NCBI GenBank assembly: GCA_002683825.1
Contig: NYUD01000031.1
Span: 62,001 to 126,000, forward strand
Direction of reading: 5' to 3'
Length of the DNA: 64,000 nt
Source of the DNA: Planctomycetota bacterium
GTDB taxonomy: Bacteria > Planctomycetota > UBA1135 > GCA-002686595
In this document: one piece after another, positions 18,011 through 26,500 of the stretch
How the letters are laid out: each line of letters begins with the position of its first letter
Position numbering within the stretch: position 1 is the first letter of the stretch
Notes under the pieces: generated by a model
The model's input: only the letters and a program-made list of their open reading frames with translations
Databases searched by the model: none
Told to the model about the DNA's origin: nothing
Program-made: the position numbers and the translations under genes

Positions 18011-19810
18011 CTAGAACCGGTACCGCACCTGGAGGCGCGCGAATAGGGCGTCGTCTCCACCAGGAAAAGCATCGCCGGGACTGAAGTAGGCGCCGATGAT
18101 CTTGATGTCCCACTTCCTATGGGCGCGGATGCCCAGAATCAAGTCGGCTTCCCAGCCCAGATCGGCTTCCGCGGCAATCTCACCTGGATTGAGATCCGTG
18201 AAGTCCCCCGGATCAAAGACATCCAGATCGTCGGTGACGACGTCGAAGCGATAGTCGTGGTAGACCAGGTCCAGAGAGATATTCCGGGTGATACGCGCCC
18301 CGATGCCGGCGGTGAAAATACCGAGATTAGTCAGCTCGGGGCGCAGAAGCTCTCCGTAGTAGCGAAACGAACTCACTCCTCCGAAACGCCCTGAATTGTC
18401 CTGGAACCCGGTTTGACTAAAGCGGGTATCCGTGCCCGAGGTCTGGGTATCGCCGCGGCCCAAGGCATAGCCGAGGGTCATGTAGAACGGATCGGCGAAG
18501 TCCGGAGACCAGGTTGCACCTATGTCGTAGCCGAAGGCACTGACGTTACGGTCTTGGCGTTCTCCGACGAGGTAGGCCATATCGGCCCAGCCTTTTGTAT
18601 CGGGGATCCATTCCCCCAGAAGGCGCATGCCGATGTGCATGGCTTTCTCTTCAGTAAACTGAGTCGTGCCCCGGGTGTATGGGTCGATATCGCGGTAGAA
18701 GAGGTATCCGGCCAAGTGCTTCTTGAGTCTGTTGTTAGAAACATAGAGCGATGAGTTCAGCGAACCGCGGTCGCGCACGTCGTGGTTGCCCCCGATCTGG
18801 GTACTGATCGACGCCTCTACGGCGTAGGTTGGTTGGGACCAAAAGGCGCGCAGGGCGTCCAGGTTCTCGTCGTAGATCCACTCGCGCCAATCGTCGAAAT
18901 CCTGGCGCCCGAACTGGAAATCCAGATCCTCTACACCGAAGGCATTGCTCCAGTAGATGAAGTTTTCTCCGAGCCGCGGGAACAGATCCTCACTCTGCAC
19001 CGGGATGTTGTCATTATCTGAGTTGATCTGGCCCTGAAGGTTGACCTCAGTCACCACGACGGCGCTCGGATGGGCGAACCAATGCAGGCGCAGTCGTGCC
19101 CGCGATCCGAAGTCCAGTTCGTCCTCGTTGTCGGCGTCGTCGATGTTGTAGTTGCCTTCGTAGACACCGGCACCCACCAGCTGGCCGTACAATCCCATGT
19201 TTTCGCCGATGGGAATCCCCCCTCCGAACTCGTCGTCGAGGTCATCGTTGCGTTCGGTCCTCGTCTGTGCTGAATCGAGAAGGGCTCCACGTCGGGGAGA
19301 AAGACGGATACTCGCCAGGGGCTCTTCGTGCCCGATCTCTAAATCATCGGGCAGAAAAATTTCAAAGGCCATGATGCGTACTAGATAGCCGCCCGTTGTC
19401 TTCTCGATCGCGTCGACGCGCCCCTCGATGCGGTCACGACCCGAGCCGTCTCGCAGCCGGATCTTGCGAGCTGAAAACTTCCACTGATCTCGCCAGCGCC
19501 CTTCGAGCTTGATGCGCTTGCCGCCCCAGCGACCACGCGAAAGACCCTCGAAGTCCACTTCGGGGTCAACATCCACAGGCTGGCCGAGTATCACCAATTG
19601 GTCCTTTTCGCTCCCCACCGCTTCCGCAATTGCGATGATCGCCTCGTACCGATCGGGCTCGAGGACTTCCACACGCGAAGCGACGAACTGTCCCTGTTTG
19701 TCACGGCGGCCGCGGACCTGTACCCAGTGCCCAACCAGGAGGGCGTCGGGAGTTTCTTGAGTCGGAGCCGCAAAGAGGCCAACTCCTCCGAGAATCCAGG
19801 AACAGATCAT
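18011..19810 (-). CDS. AlgE-like outer-membrane porin with DUF5666-like N-terminus
   Basis: A 599-residue exported protein. The N-terminal about 170 residues contain small OB-like modules (HWVQVRGRRDKQGQFVASRV; IEGRVDAIEKTTGGYLVRI), similar to DUF5666. From about residue 225 the protein is a barrel of the alginate-export type: LDFGSRARLRLHWFA, DLDFQFGRQDFDDWREWIYD, ending LFARLQVRYRF with a terminal Phe as in outer-membrane proteins. It would let a charged polysaccharide through the outer membrane. It is the last gene of a five-gene operon (GT28, GT4, GT4, kinase, porin), nine bases after the kinase. It need not be alginate; the glycan is unknown. Confidence 0.85.
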   Translation of the reverse strand: MICSWILGGVGLFAAPTQETPDALLVGHWVQVRGRRDKQGQFVASRVEVLEPDRYEAIIAIAEAVGSEKDQLVILGQPVDVDPEVDFEGLSRGRWGGKRIKLEGRWRDQWKFSARKIRLRDGSGRDRIEGRVDAIEKTTGGYLVRIMAFEIFLPDDLEIGHEEPLASIRLSPRRGALLDSAQTRTERNDDLDDEFGGGIPIGENMGLYGQLVGAGVYEGNYNIDDADNEDELDFGSRARLRLHWFAHPSAVVVTEVNLQGQINSDNDNIPVQSEDLFPRLGENFIYWSNAFGVEDLDFQFGRQDFDDWREWIYDENLDALRAFWSQPTYAVEASISTQIGGNHDVRDRGSLNSSLYVSNNRLKKHLAGYLFYRDIDPYTRGTTQFTEEKAMHIGMRLLGEWIPDTKGWADMAYLVGERQDRNVSAFGYDIGATWSPDFADPFYMTLGYALGRGDTQTSGTDTRFSQTGFQDNSGRFGGVSSFRYYGELLRPELTNLGIFTAGIGARITRNISLDLVYHDYRFDVVTDDLDVFDPGDFTDLNPGEIAAEADLGWEADLILGIRAHRKWDIKIIGAYFSPGDAFPGGDDALFARLQVRYRF

Positions 19811-19819
19811 GGGGATGGT

Positions 19820-20968
19820 CTACGCGTTACGAATTTGTTCTTCCAGACACTTCTTGCCCAACTTCACGAGCGGCTCGCAGAGTTTCGACCACTTTGGGCG
19901 TAAGGCGTAGACGAGGGCGAGGCGTAGGAATGCGGTGCCCTGATAGAAGCGCAGCCGGTTCCAAAAGGCACCGTCCTTCCTTCGATCGACCCCGTCGAGA
20001 AGAGCTTCGCCACACGCACGAACGGTTCCATCATCGGCCCCGTGAAAGCACTGCAAGGACCGCAGACTGAAATGTGCGAGCAGATTAGCCGGATCGAGAG
20101 CCGTGTCTGCCTGGCAGAGCAGGTCAAAGTCCATCAGGGCGGGCTCCCCGTTCACGAGGAGAATCTGCCCATCGTGCAGATCGCGATGGCAAAGCCCCCA
20201 CTGCGTCTCGGATAGGCACGCGTGAGCCTCGTCCAACGATCGACGAGCCTCGTCCCATCCCTCCGGCAACGCCCCCGTTCCGGCGAAAGCCTTGCCACGC
20301 CATGTGTCGAGAACGCCGAATTCATCCTCGGCTTGGAATTTTTTCAGCTCAGCGGAACGTACGAGACCTTGGAAGCGAGTCAGCAGCGTTCCGATCTTGA
20401 AACAAATCTCCACGGCCGGTTTGCCGACCAAGAAGGGATCGCCGTCGAGGTACTCGAACACGAGCGTTTCCAGCTCCAGCTCGTGACGAAGCAGGCGCGG
20501 AATGCGGAAGCTGCCGCTCTCCATCGCCTCCTCCGCCACGCGATGGTTGAGTGCCGCCGGAGTCGACTTGCGGCGTCGGTAGCCTTTCAGGACCGTGGTG
20601 ATCGCACCGTTGCGTTTCTCCTCAATCACCATGCGCCGGCCCGGGCGATAGGAAACGGTACGCAAGTCCTCGGCACTCGCACCCGACAACTTCTTGGATA
20701 GGGGGATCCGGGAATCGGAGAGCGGTTTCCTCTCTACCAGGCCGCGATCGTCATGGGTAAACCAGCGCTCTCCTTCCGGCGTGGCCGCAGTTAGCTGCAG
20801 AAATCCCGATCCATCGACGTCGACGCGCTCAATCTCCAGCTCAGCACCGGGGAAGACCTGCCTCAGGTCACTGACAGCCGTCGTCAGAGGATTGTTCTTT
20901 GAAGCGGCCAAACCGCTCACCCTTGAGGTCGGGTCCTGTCCAAAATATAGCTTGCGATCCGTTTCCAA
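19820..20968 (-). CDS. APH-fold phosphotransferase in glycan operon
   Basis: A 382-residue protein with a C-terminal kinase fold of the aminoglycoside phosphotransferase/choline kinase type: catalytic loop CHRDLHDGQIL, metal-binding LMDFDLLCQ followed by DPANLLAH, and a nucleotide-binding lobe with MVIEEKRNGAITTVLKGY. The first about 100 residues are a separate small domain of unknown type. No antibiotic context is present; between glycosyltransferases and an export porin it more likely phosphorylates a sugar or lipid carrier. The gene start overlaps the preceding GT4 gene by 52 bases, so the true start may be a little downstream, but no better start with a Shine-Dalgarno is seen. Confidence 0.85.
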   Translation of the reverse strand: METDRKLYFGQDPTSRVSGLAASKNNPLTTAVSDLRQVFPGAELEIERVDVDGSGFLQLTAATPEGERWFTHDDRGLVERKPLSDSRIPLSKKLSGASAEDLRTVSYRPGRRMVIEEKRNGAITTVLKGYRRRKSTPAALNHRVAEEAMESGSFRIPRLLRHELELETLVFEYLDGDPFLVGKPAVEICFKIGTLLTRFQGLVRSAELKKFQAEDEFGVLDTWRGKAFAGTGALPEGWDEARRSLDEAHACLSETQWGLCHRDLHDGQILLVNGEPALMDFDLLCQADTALDPANLLAHFSLRSLQCFHGADDGTVRACGEALLDGVDRRKDGAFWNRLRFYQGTAFLRLALVYALRPKWSKLCEPLVKLGKKCLEEQIRNA

Positions 20969-21972
20969 GACATGGAGGCAGCGGTTTCTACGGCACCCTC
21001 AGCGAGTCGGCGATGTGCCTCTCCGTCCTGAACCAGGTGGCGTATCGCCTTGATGAATGCCTCGAGATCGTCTCCCGCAAAGACAAGGCCATTCCTGCCG
21101 TCTTCCACAACCTTGGTGAGATCCCCTACATCGGGAACCACGGGAACGACGCCGCAGGCCATCGCTTCCGCCAACTTTAACGGCGAAAAATAGCACGGAA
21201 CATCGGGTTGATAGGTCAAAGGCAAGGCATCGAAGCAGGCCACGTACCTGGGAATCTGGTCGTGATCGACCCAGGGAATCCTTGTCACGTGCTCGATGTC
21301 GACGTTGTCCAGCGCCTCTTCAAATTCCCCATCTCCGACCAGCAAAAGATGGATCGGAAGCCCTTCGGCGAGCATGCGCGCGCTCGCCTCCGCCAAGCGT
21401 TCGAATCCGTGCCACCCGCGCAGCCTGCCGTGGAACCCCAGGACGAAACGCCCCTCGGGCACCAGCTCGGCGCGCAGTGGGTCGCTTTCCTTCCGGGGAC
21501 AAAAGCGATCGTTGTCGACGCCGTTCGGGAAGATCGAGACGCGTTCGGGATCGGCCCCTTGATCGAGGACGTAGCGAGAGACTTCGCTGGAAACGGCCAC
21601 GATAATCGCTGCATTCAAGAAAATCAGACGCTCGAGCGATCGAACCTCCTCCTTAACAGGGCCGCGCCAACGCTCTTCCTCGTCGATCAAGGGAGAGTTG
21701 ACCTCCAACACAAATGGAATGTTTCGGTCGGTCGCAAACTCGATACCCGCCTTGGCCCCCAGTGCATAGCGCTCGTAGACCATGTCGAGTGGCGCTTCTT
21801 GCCAAGCTTCGTTCAGGAGCTGGTGAATTTCGGCGGAATCCGACCGGTCTATCGCAACTACCTCCGCCCCCAGCGCGGCAAAACTTCGGCGCATCTCGCG
21901 CAGGTGAACGGCTGCGCCTTTCTTCCGGTCCGGCTGGATGCCGCCGTCCTGATTTACGCAGGCGACGCGCAT
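20917..21972 (-). CDS. glycosyltransferase family 4 (second)
   Basis: A 351-residue GT-B enzyme. N-terminal acceptor domain starts MRVACVNQDGG; the donor domain has LGFHGRLRGWHGFERL, LLLVGDGEFEEAL, IPWVDHDQIPRYVACFDA and the nucleotide-sugar Glu motif SPLKLAEAMACGVVPVVPD. It retains the E(x7)E pattern in part (KLAEAMACG...). ATG 21972 is used; it overlaps the preceding GT4 stop by 19 bases. It works in the cytoplasm on a growing glycan, donor unknown. Confidence 0.9.
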   Translation of the reverse strand: MRVACVNQDGGIQPDRKKGAAVHLREMRRSFAALGAEVVAIDRSDSAEIHQLLNEAWQEAPLDMVYERYALGAKAGIEFATDRNIPFVLEVNSPLIDEEERWRGPVKEEVRSLERLIFLNAAIIVAVSSEVSRYVLDQGADPERVSIFPNGVDNDRFCPRKESDPLRAELVPEGRFVLGFHGRLRGWHGFERLAEASARMLAEGLPIHLLLVGDGEFEEALDNVDIEHVTRIPWVDHDQIPRYVACFDALPLTYQPDVPCYFSPLKLAEAMACGVVPVVPDVGDLTKVVEDGRNGLVFAGDDLEAFIKAIRHLVQDGEAHRRLAEGAVETAASMSWKRIASYILDRTRPQG

Positions 21973-23210
21973 GAAGAGCCCTTGCCGGTCACCACCTCGT
22001 TGAACCATGCGTCGAGGATGCCGGAGGTTTCGCGCCGATCAAATAGCTTTTCCGCGCGGAGCCGGCCAACGCGAGCAATTTCCTCCCTCCGCTCGCTGTC
22101 GGCCAATAACTCCCTTAGAGCGTCGGCTGTCGCCTGGGCATCCCTCTCAGGAACTATGATCCCGGCACGGCCGTGATCGAGAATCTCGGGGATCCCGGTC
22201 ACCGGAGTCGAAATGCAGGGCAGACCCCGTGCGAGGGCCTCCAGGAGCACCGTCGGTAAGGCATCCCGATTGCCGTCCTCGCCGATCAGGCACGGCGCGC
22301 ACATCACGGTGGCGCATTCCATGTGGGCTCGGACCGCATCGGAGTCCTGTGGGCCTGTAAGAGTGATCGTGTCTTGAAGCCCCAGGCTTTGGATCTGCTT
22401 CTCGATGTCATCGCGACGATCGCCCTCTCCGACGAAGGTCACATTCAGGTCGCACGTCAACGGAGAGTCTTCACGCTTCAGAATCGCTACTGCATCCACC
22501 AGGACGTCAAATCCCTTTTTTTCCACGAGTCTTCCCACGGAAAGGATGTGAGCTGCGTCACGCTCCCCGGTGTGAAACTGAAAGTTGGCAAGATCGATGC
22601 CGTTGTACAGCCTGCGCAGGCGTGAGCGGGCAGCTTCACCGACATGCTCGGTCACATATTCGACATTCGCATCGCAGACGGTAATCGCAAACTTCGCCTG
22701 TTCACAAAGTCGATCGAACATCTCGCGATTCACGGTGCTCCGGTAGATGTCCTTCGCGTGCATCGTCATGCTGTAGGTAGGTCCCCCTAGTAGCTTCAAA
22801 AGCAACGCGACGACGGCCGAGTCGGTGGCAAAATGTGTGTGGACGTGCTCGATACCCAGCTCGCGCGTTCGGTGCCACAGCCAAAGCGCTTCGGTCAAGA
22901 GACTCGGAAAACGAGGATGGCCCCATTCTCGCCCCTCACGCACCACGCCTCCGACTCGAGCGAACACATCGTCGGGGTCCGGGCCGAGGAAAAGAATATC
23001 CCAGGGATCCAGCTCGCGCTTGTTCGGCAGGTTCTCGACCACCGCTTGAAGCTCGGCGAGTTGAGGGTGTCGTGGTTCATCGTCGGGCTCGCGGCGCGAA
23101 ATAATATGTATCTCGCGACCGAGAGCCTCTTGGGCGAGGATTTCGTTGAGGATGAAGGTTTCCGAGGTCCGCGGAAACTTCTTGAGCAGGTAGCAGAGAC
23201 GAGCACTCAT
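21954..23210 (-). CDS. glycosyltransferase family 4 (first)
   Basis: A 418-residue GT4 enzyme. Start ATG 23210 with AGGTGG upstream gives MSARLCYLLKKFPRTSETFI, the usual opening (FPRxSETF) of this subfamily. Later motifs: HTHFATDSAVVALLL, MTMHAKDIYRS, ILSVGRLVEKKGFDVLVDA and the donor-binding segment NRDALPTVLLEALARGLPC with conserved Glu. This subfamily (AmsK/colanic-acid WcaL type) builds exopolysaccharide repeat units. It overlaps the previous gene by ATGA and the next by 19 bases, so translation is coupled. Confidence 0.93.
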   Translation of the reverse strand: MSARLCYLLKKFPRTSETFILNEILAQEALGREIHIISRREPDDEPRHPQLAELQAVVENLPNKRELDPWDILFLGPDPDDVFARVGGVVREGREWGHPRFPSLLTEALWLWHRTRELGIEHVHTHFATDSAVVALLLKLLGGPTYSMTMHAKDIYRSTVNREMFDRLCEQAKFAITVCDANVEYVTEHVGEAARSRLRRLYNGIDLANFQFHTGERDAAHILSVGRLVEKKGFDVLVDAVAILKREDSPLTCDLNVTFVGEGDRRDDIEKQIQSLGLQDTITLTGPQDSDAVRAHMECATVMCAPCLIGEDGNRDALPTVLLEALARGLPCISTPVTGIPEILDHGRAGIIVPERDAQATADALRELLADSERREEIARVGRLRAEKLFDRRETSGILDAWFNEVVTGKGSSCASPA

Positions 23211-24445
23211 GAAACCACCTCTTGTGTAGTACGCTCGCGCGCGGCCTTGGGAAGGGCGATGCGCATTCCGAGTAAGTCGGCGGCGATCGCGCAAACGCGC
23301 TGAACGCCGTCAAGTGAGGGGATAGGATCCGTCGGCATCTGCACACGGTCGAGGGCGGCCTGCACAGCGATTCGCAGGTCGTCGGGCGTTGGATCGGGCA
23401 ACTGAACTGCCAGGCCCAGCCTGGACAGACGCTCGGCCCGGATCGCTTGTTCCATGCGCGGATGGGTCCGTGGAAGAAGGACCCACGGTTTGCCGCTCTG
23501 CATGATTTCCGTGCAGGTGTTATAGCCGGCCATTGAGACCACCGCGTCGCATTCCGACATCAGCCGAGGCATGTCGCTGTAGAAGCGACGTACTTCAACG
23601 TTACCGATCATGCGAGCGCGGCGCCAAATCCGACATGCTTCGCTGTCGTTGAGCAAAGGGCCACTGACCAACACGGTATCCCATGGGGCCTTCTGTCGCT
23701 CGATGCCTTCGAGGTAAATATTTAGACGGCGGGCACCGTCTTCGCCGCCTCCCATGGTCACCAGAACCCGGGGGCGCATCGCCGGAACCGGGTGCCGATG
23801 AGGGCTATTTTTCTGGGTGGCAACGTAGCCGGTGAATTCGACACGCTCCGAAAGCTCGGAGGGAATCGGGTACTCGATGCTCGGGTCGAATACCTCAGGC
23901 GCCCCGTAGACGCAAACGCGATCGTATCCCTCGGCCAGGGCCCAGCGGCTCTTGTCGTCGTCCCATTCCTGAGCAACCGCTTCGGAAGAATCGATGATGT
24001 CGCGAATTCCCAATAGCGTGCGAACGCCCTCCGCACGGGCCGCTTCCAAAAGCTCGACTGCCTCCCCACTCCAACCGATCACCTTGTGATCGACGATGAT
24101 CAGGTCCGGACGGAAGGCGCGGAAGGATTCGAGCAGGAGACCCTTGCGGATCCTTCTGAGCCGTTCGAGGGAGGTGCCGAGGGTCCTCGGAACATAGCTT
24201 CCGTCATCGTTCTTCGTCACAGAAGGTAGCTTGACCAGCCCCGCCCGTGCCGGGATCGCAAAGAGGGATGCGCAGGGTGAGCCCGTCACGACCAACAACT
24301 CCGCCTGCGGAAACCTCTCGAGCAGACCCTCGGAAAGGGTCAAGGTGCGGCGCAGATGCCCCAGCCCAAAGGAATCGTGGCTGTACAGCAGGAAACGCGG
24401 GTCTTTCTTGGGAGGCTGAATCATGGAATTGGGGATCTGAATCAT
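23207..24445 (-). CDS. GT28/MurG-like glycosyltransferase
   Basis: A 412-residue GT-B protein that opens with LLYSHDSFGLGHLRRTL, characteristic of a MurG/SpsG-like family found next to GT4 and phosphotransferase genes. The C-terminal half has VLVTMGGGEDGARR, YSDMPRLMSECDAVVSMAGYNT and LLPRTHPRMEQAIRAERL, the GT28 C-domain pattern. It is first in the glycan operon. The start is uncertain: ATG 24445, ATG 24424 (which directly precedes the conserved body) or TTG 24478, none with a good Shine-Dalgarno. Between the TTG and the ATG 24445 lies a run of ten C and seven T (see 24448-24464), so start choice may depend on tract length. Confidence 0.85.
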   Translation of the reverse strand: MIQIPNSMIQPPKKDPRFLLYSHDSFGLGHLRRTLTLSEGLLERFPQAELLVVTGSPCASLFAIPARAGLVKLPSVTKNDDGSYVPRTLGTSLERLRRIRKGLLLESFRAFRPDLIIVDHKVIGWSGEAVELLEAARAEGVRTLLGIRDIIDSSEAVAQEWDDDKSRWALAEGYDRVCVYGAPEVFDPSIEYPIPSELSERVEFTGYVATQKNSPHRHPVPAMRPRVLVTMGGGEDGARRLNIYLEGIERQKAPWDTVLVSGPLLNDSEACRIWRRARMIGNVEVRRFYSDMPRLMSECDAVVSMAGYNTCTEIMQSGKPWVLLPRTHPRMEQAIRAERLSRLGLAVQLPDPTPDDLRIAVQAALDRVQMPTDPIPSLDGVQRVCAIAADLLGMRIALPKAARERTTQEVVS

Positions 24446-24447
24446 GG

Positions 24448-24464
24448 AAAAAAAGGGGGGGGGG
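24448..24464 (-). repeat. C10-T7 homopolymer tract at the GT28-like gene start
   Basis: On the minus strand ten C (24464-24455) are followed by seven T (24454-24448), then CC and the ATG at 24445. If translation starts at TTG 24478 the tract is coding (Pro3-Phe2-Ser) and any slip breaks the frame; if it starts at the ATG it changes the leader only. Runs this long are rare outside hypermutable loci. It is a direct observation in this sequence; functional phase variation is a hypothesis. Confidence 0.75.
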
Positions 24465-24733
24465 AGCGGCGGCGGCAATCCGGGTGCAAGTGCAGTGCCA
24501 GAGTCCTCCCATCGCGTGCCCAGGGGGAAATCCCTCTTGTTTCCAGGTGGGACGGCCTCCAGACCCCTTCCTGATTAAGCCACCTGGACCGCCCTGAGCC
24601 CCCCCACGATGTTCTTGATCTGAAATATGCGGTCCAGTCCGCAAAACAGCGGGGCTCTTGGCATTCCAATTGCCGGAACCAGGGAACTTCTTTGCTTTCT
24701 GAACTCCAACCCCCAAGTCCGGAAGTTCGTCCC

Positions 24734-26352
24734 TTGAAGACCACCACCTCCGCAATCCTCCCTCTCATCGCGCTCTCATTGCTGGCCCCCCAGCTGCCTG
24801 CGGAGACCATCACCGGCACGGTCCTGGATGCCGCCGGCAACCCCATTCCCGGCGTGGATATCGACGTCGACAACCTGCGCGGGGGCGGTGACCCCGACAT
24901 TTTCAACGACGGTACCGATCTGAACGGCGTCTTCACGACGACGATCCTTGGCGCGGGCGTGTTCGACATCATCCTCTCTCCCCCCCCCCTCCCGGGACGA
25001 CCGCCCTGCCGATTCTCCTGCACGACGTCCTGGTCGTCGGAACCGTCGACCTGGGCGTGATTTCGCTCCCCCAAGGCGTCGCAGTCGCAGGCACTCTGGT
25101 GAACGGGACAGGGCTCCCCGTCCCCGGCGTTAATCTCGACGTCCGCGTGGACGGCGTCAATCAAATCGTCAAGAACGACACAACCGATCTCTTCGGTAAT
25201 TTCCTCATCGCGGTTCCTTTTGGACAAATCACTCTCGAGTTCCTGACCCAGGGCGTCTTCGGCCAAACGCTCGCCCCTCAACGACACCAGCTACAGATGA
25301 GTTCGGACGCCGACATGGGCGCCATCGCGTTACAGCAAGGCTTCCATCTGAGCGGTGCCCTGGCCCTCTCCGGCGGATCGCCCGTACCCGAGATCGACAT
25401 CGATGTCTTCGATTCAGTGACGGGGACCAAGGTCTTCACCCCCGGGGACAACACCAGCCTCACCGGGGTCTTCGATGTCGTCGTTCCGGCGGGTCAATAC
25501 GATATTGAGTGGTGCCCCCAGGTCATTTTACGCCTCGTCGCGGGGGACATCGAAGGCGTGGTCGTCGCGGCCGATACAGCACTCGGAGTCTTCACGCTCA
25601 TGCCCGGCAACATTCTGTCTGGAACGGTCAGCTATTCCGATGGCGTTCCAGCCCAGGGCGTCGACCTGGAGGTGGCTCTGATCAGCGGATCTTCAGTCGT
25701 CACCTGCAACGACGACACGGACGTGCTCGGCTTCTACCAGACGGTCCTCCCCAGCGATACCATCAACATCGTCTATTCGCTGCCCAACTCCCTCCTCCTC
25801 GAGCGGGCCTACCGCAGAAACATGCAGATCGTTTCCGACCAGGTACTCAACGTCGTCCTCCCCGACTGCAAGCCCTGCGGAGCCGATCTCAACGGCGTCC
25901 CTGCCCCGGGTGCCAACCTGCTGGAGGACGCCCTCGCCGAGGCAACCATCACCTATGGCCTCGGTGTCGCGGGCAGCGGCGGAATCATCCCCAAGATCAC
26001 CTTCACCGGCTCCCAACCCTCGGTCTTTAACAACCAGTTCCGCCTGTTTGTCGAGGAGGGTCTCGGCGGCTCGCTCGCTTTCCTCGCAATCGCGGCAAAT
26101 CACTCCGCGGTCCCATTCGGAACCGGCTTCCTGCTGGTTGAACCTTTCGAGCCCCTCGTCACCATCCCGCTTTTCCTCGACGGAGTTCCCGGAATACCCG
26201 GCGCCGGTTCGGCGGAATATCCTCCCGGCCCGATCCCCCTCTCAACCCTCGGAATACGATTCTACAGTCAATTCGTGATCCAGGATCCCGGAGCTCCGCT
26301 CGGCGTTTCCCTCAGTAACGCCATTCGTTTCCGCATCCGCAACTCACCCTGA
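24734..26352 (+). CDS. secreted repeat protein, frameshifted at a C10 tract
   Basis: The product has a signal peptide (SAILPLIALSLLAPQLPA) and four tandem modules of about 75-80 residues like carboxypeptidase-regulatory/SdrD-B beta sandwiches, each with a P(V/I)PGV(D/N) turn, an Asp-rich loop and a GxF strand. A Cys-containing linker (CKPCGADLNGVPAPG) follows, then a C-terminal module (FVEEGLGGSLAFLAIA; VPGIPGAGSAEYPPGPIP; SNAIRFRI) that I associate with secreted proteins of certain Planctomycetota. In this sequence the frame is broken at the ten C of 24980-24989: the first 85 or so codons run into a stop at 25058-25060, and the rest is in another frame up to 26352. One added C or two fewer would restore a full protein. 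Start TTG 24734 has GGAAG upstream. Confidence 0.75.
24980..24989. repeat. C10 tract causing a frameshift
   Basis: Ten consecutive C followed by TCCC lie inside the first repeat module of the secreted protein. Upstream frame DIILSPPP and downstream frame ALPILLHDVLVVG belong to one protein but differ by one base at this tract. It is either a sequencing/assembly length error or a genuine on/off contingency tract. Confidence 0.85.
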
Positions 26353-26381
26353 GCATATTCCAGGCTGTCGCTGATTCCCCC

Positions 26382-26500
26382 ACTCGCTCCTCGGGATACG
26401 GTTCTACAATCGACTTTGGTTCAGGATCTCAGAGTTTCGCTTTGGCCTTGCCCCCGACCCAACGCCATTCGTTTCTGCGTCCGTAACTCTCCCTGCTCAT
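26382..26500 (+). repeat. degenerate copy of the upstream gene's 3' end
   Basis: The gap between the two secreted-protein genes is not random. Bases 26390-26500 line up with 26248-26355, the last codons of the upstream gene: CTCGGAATACGATTCTACA against CTCGGGATACGGTTCTACA, CAGGATC shared, and AACGCCATTCGTTTC identical, with CTCACCCTGAGCAT against CTCTCCCTGCTCAT at the end. The copy has lost an open frame. It looks like a remnant of a duplicated C-terminal module, and it runs right up to the start of the next gene. Confidence 0.65.

Noticed and set aside
19820..20968. Antibiotic (aminoglycoside) resistance kinase
   Set aside because: The fold matches, but the gene is embedded by overlaps in a glycan operon and has an extra N-terminal domain, so resistance is not supported.
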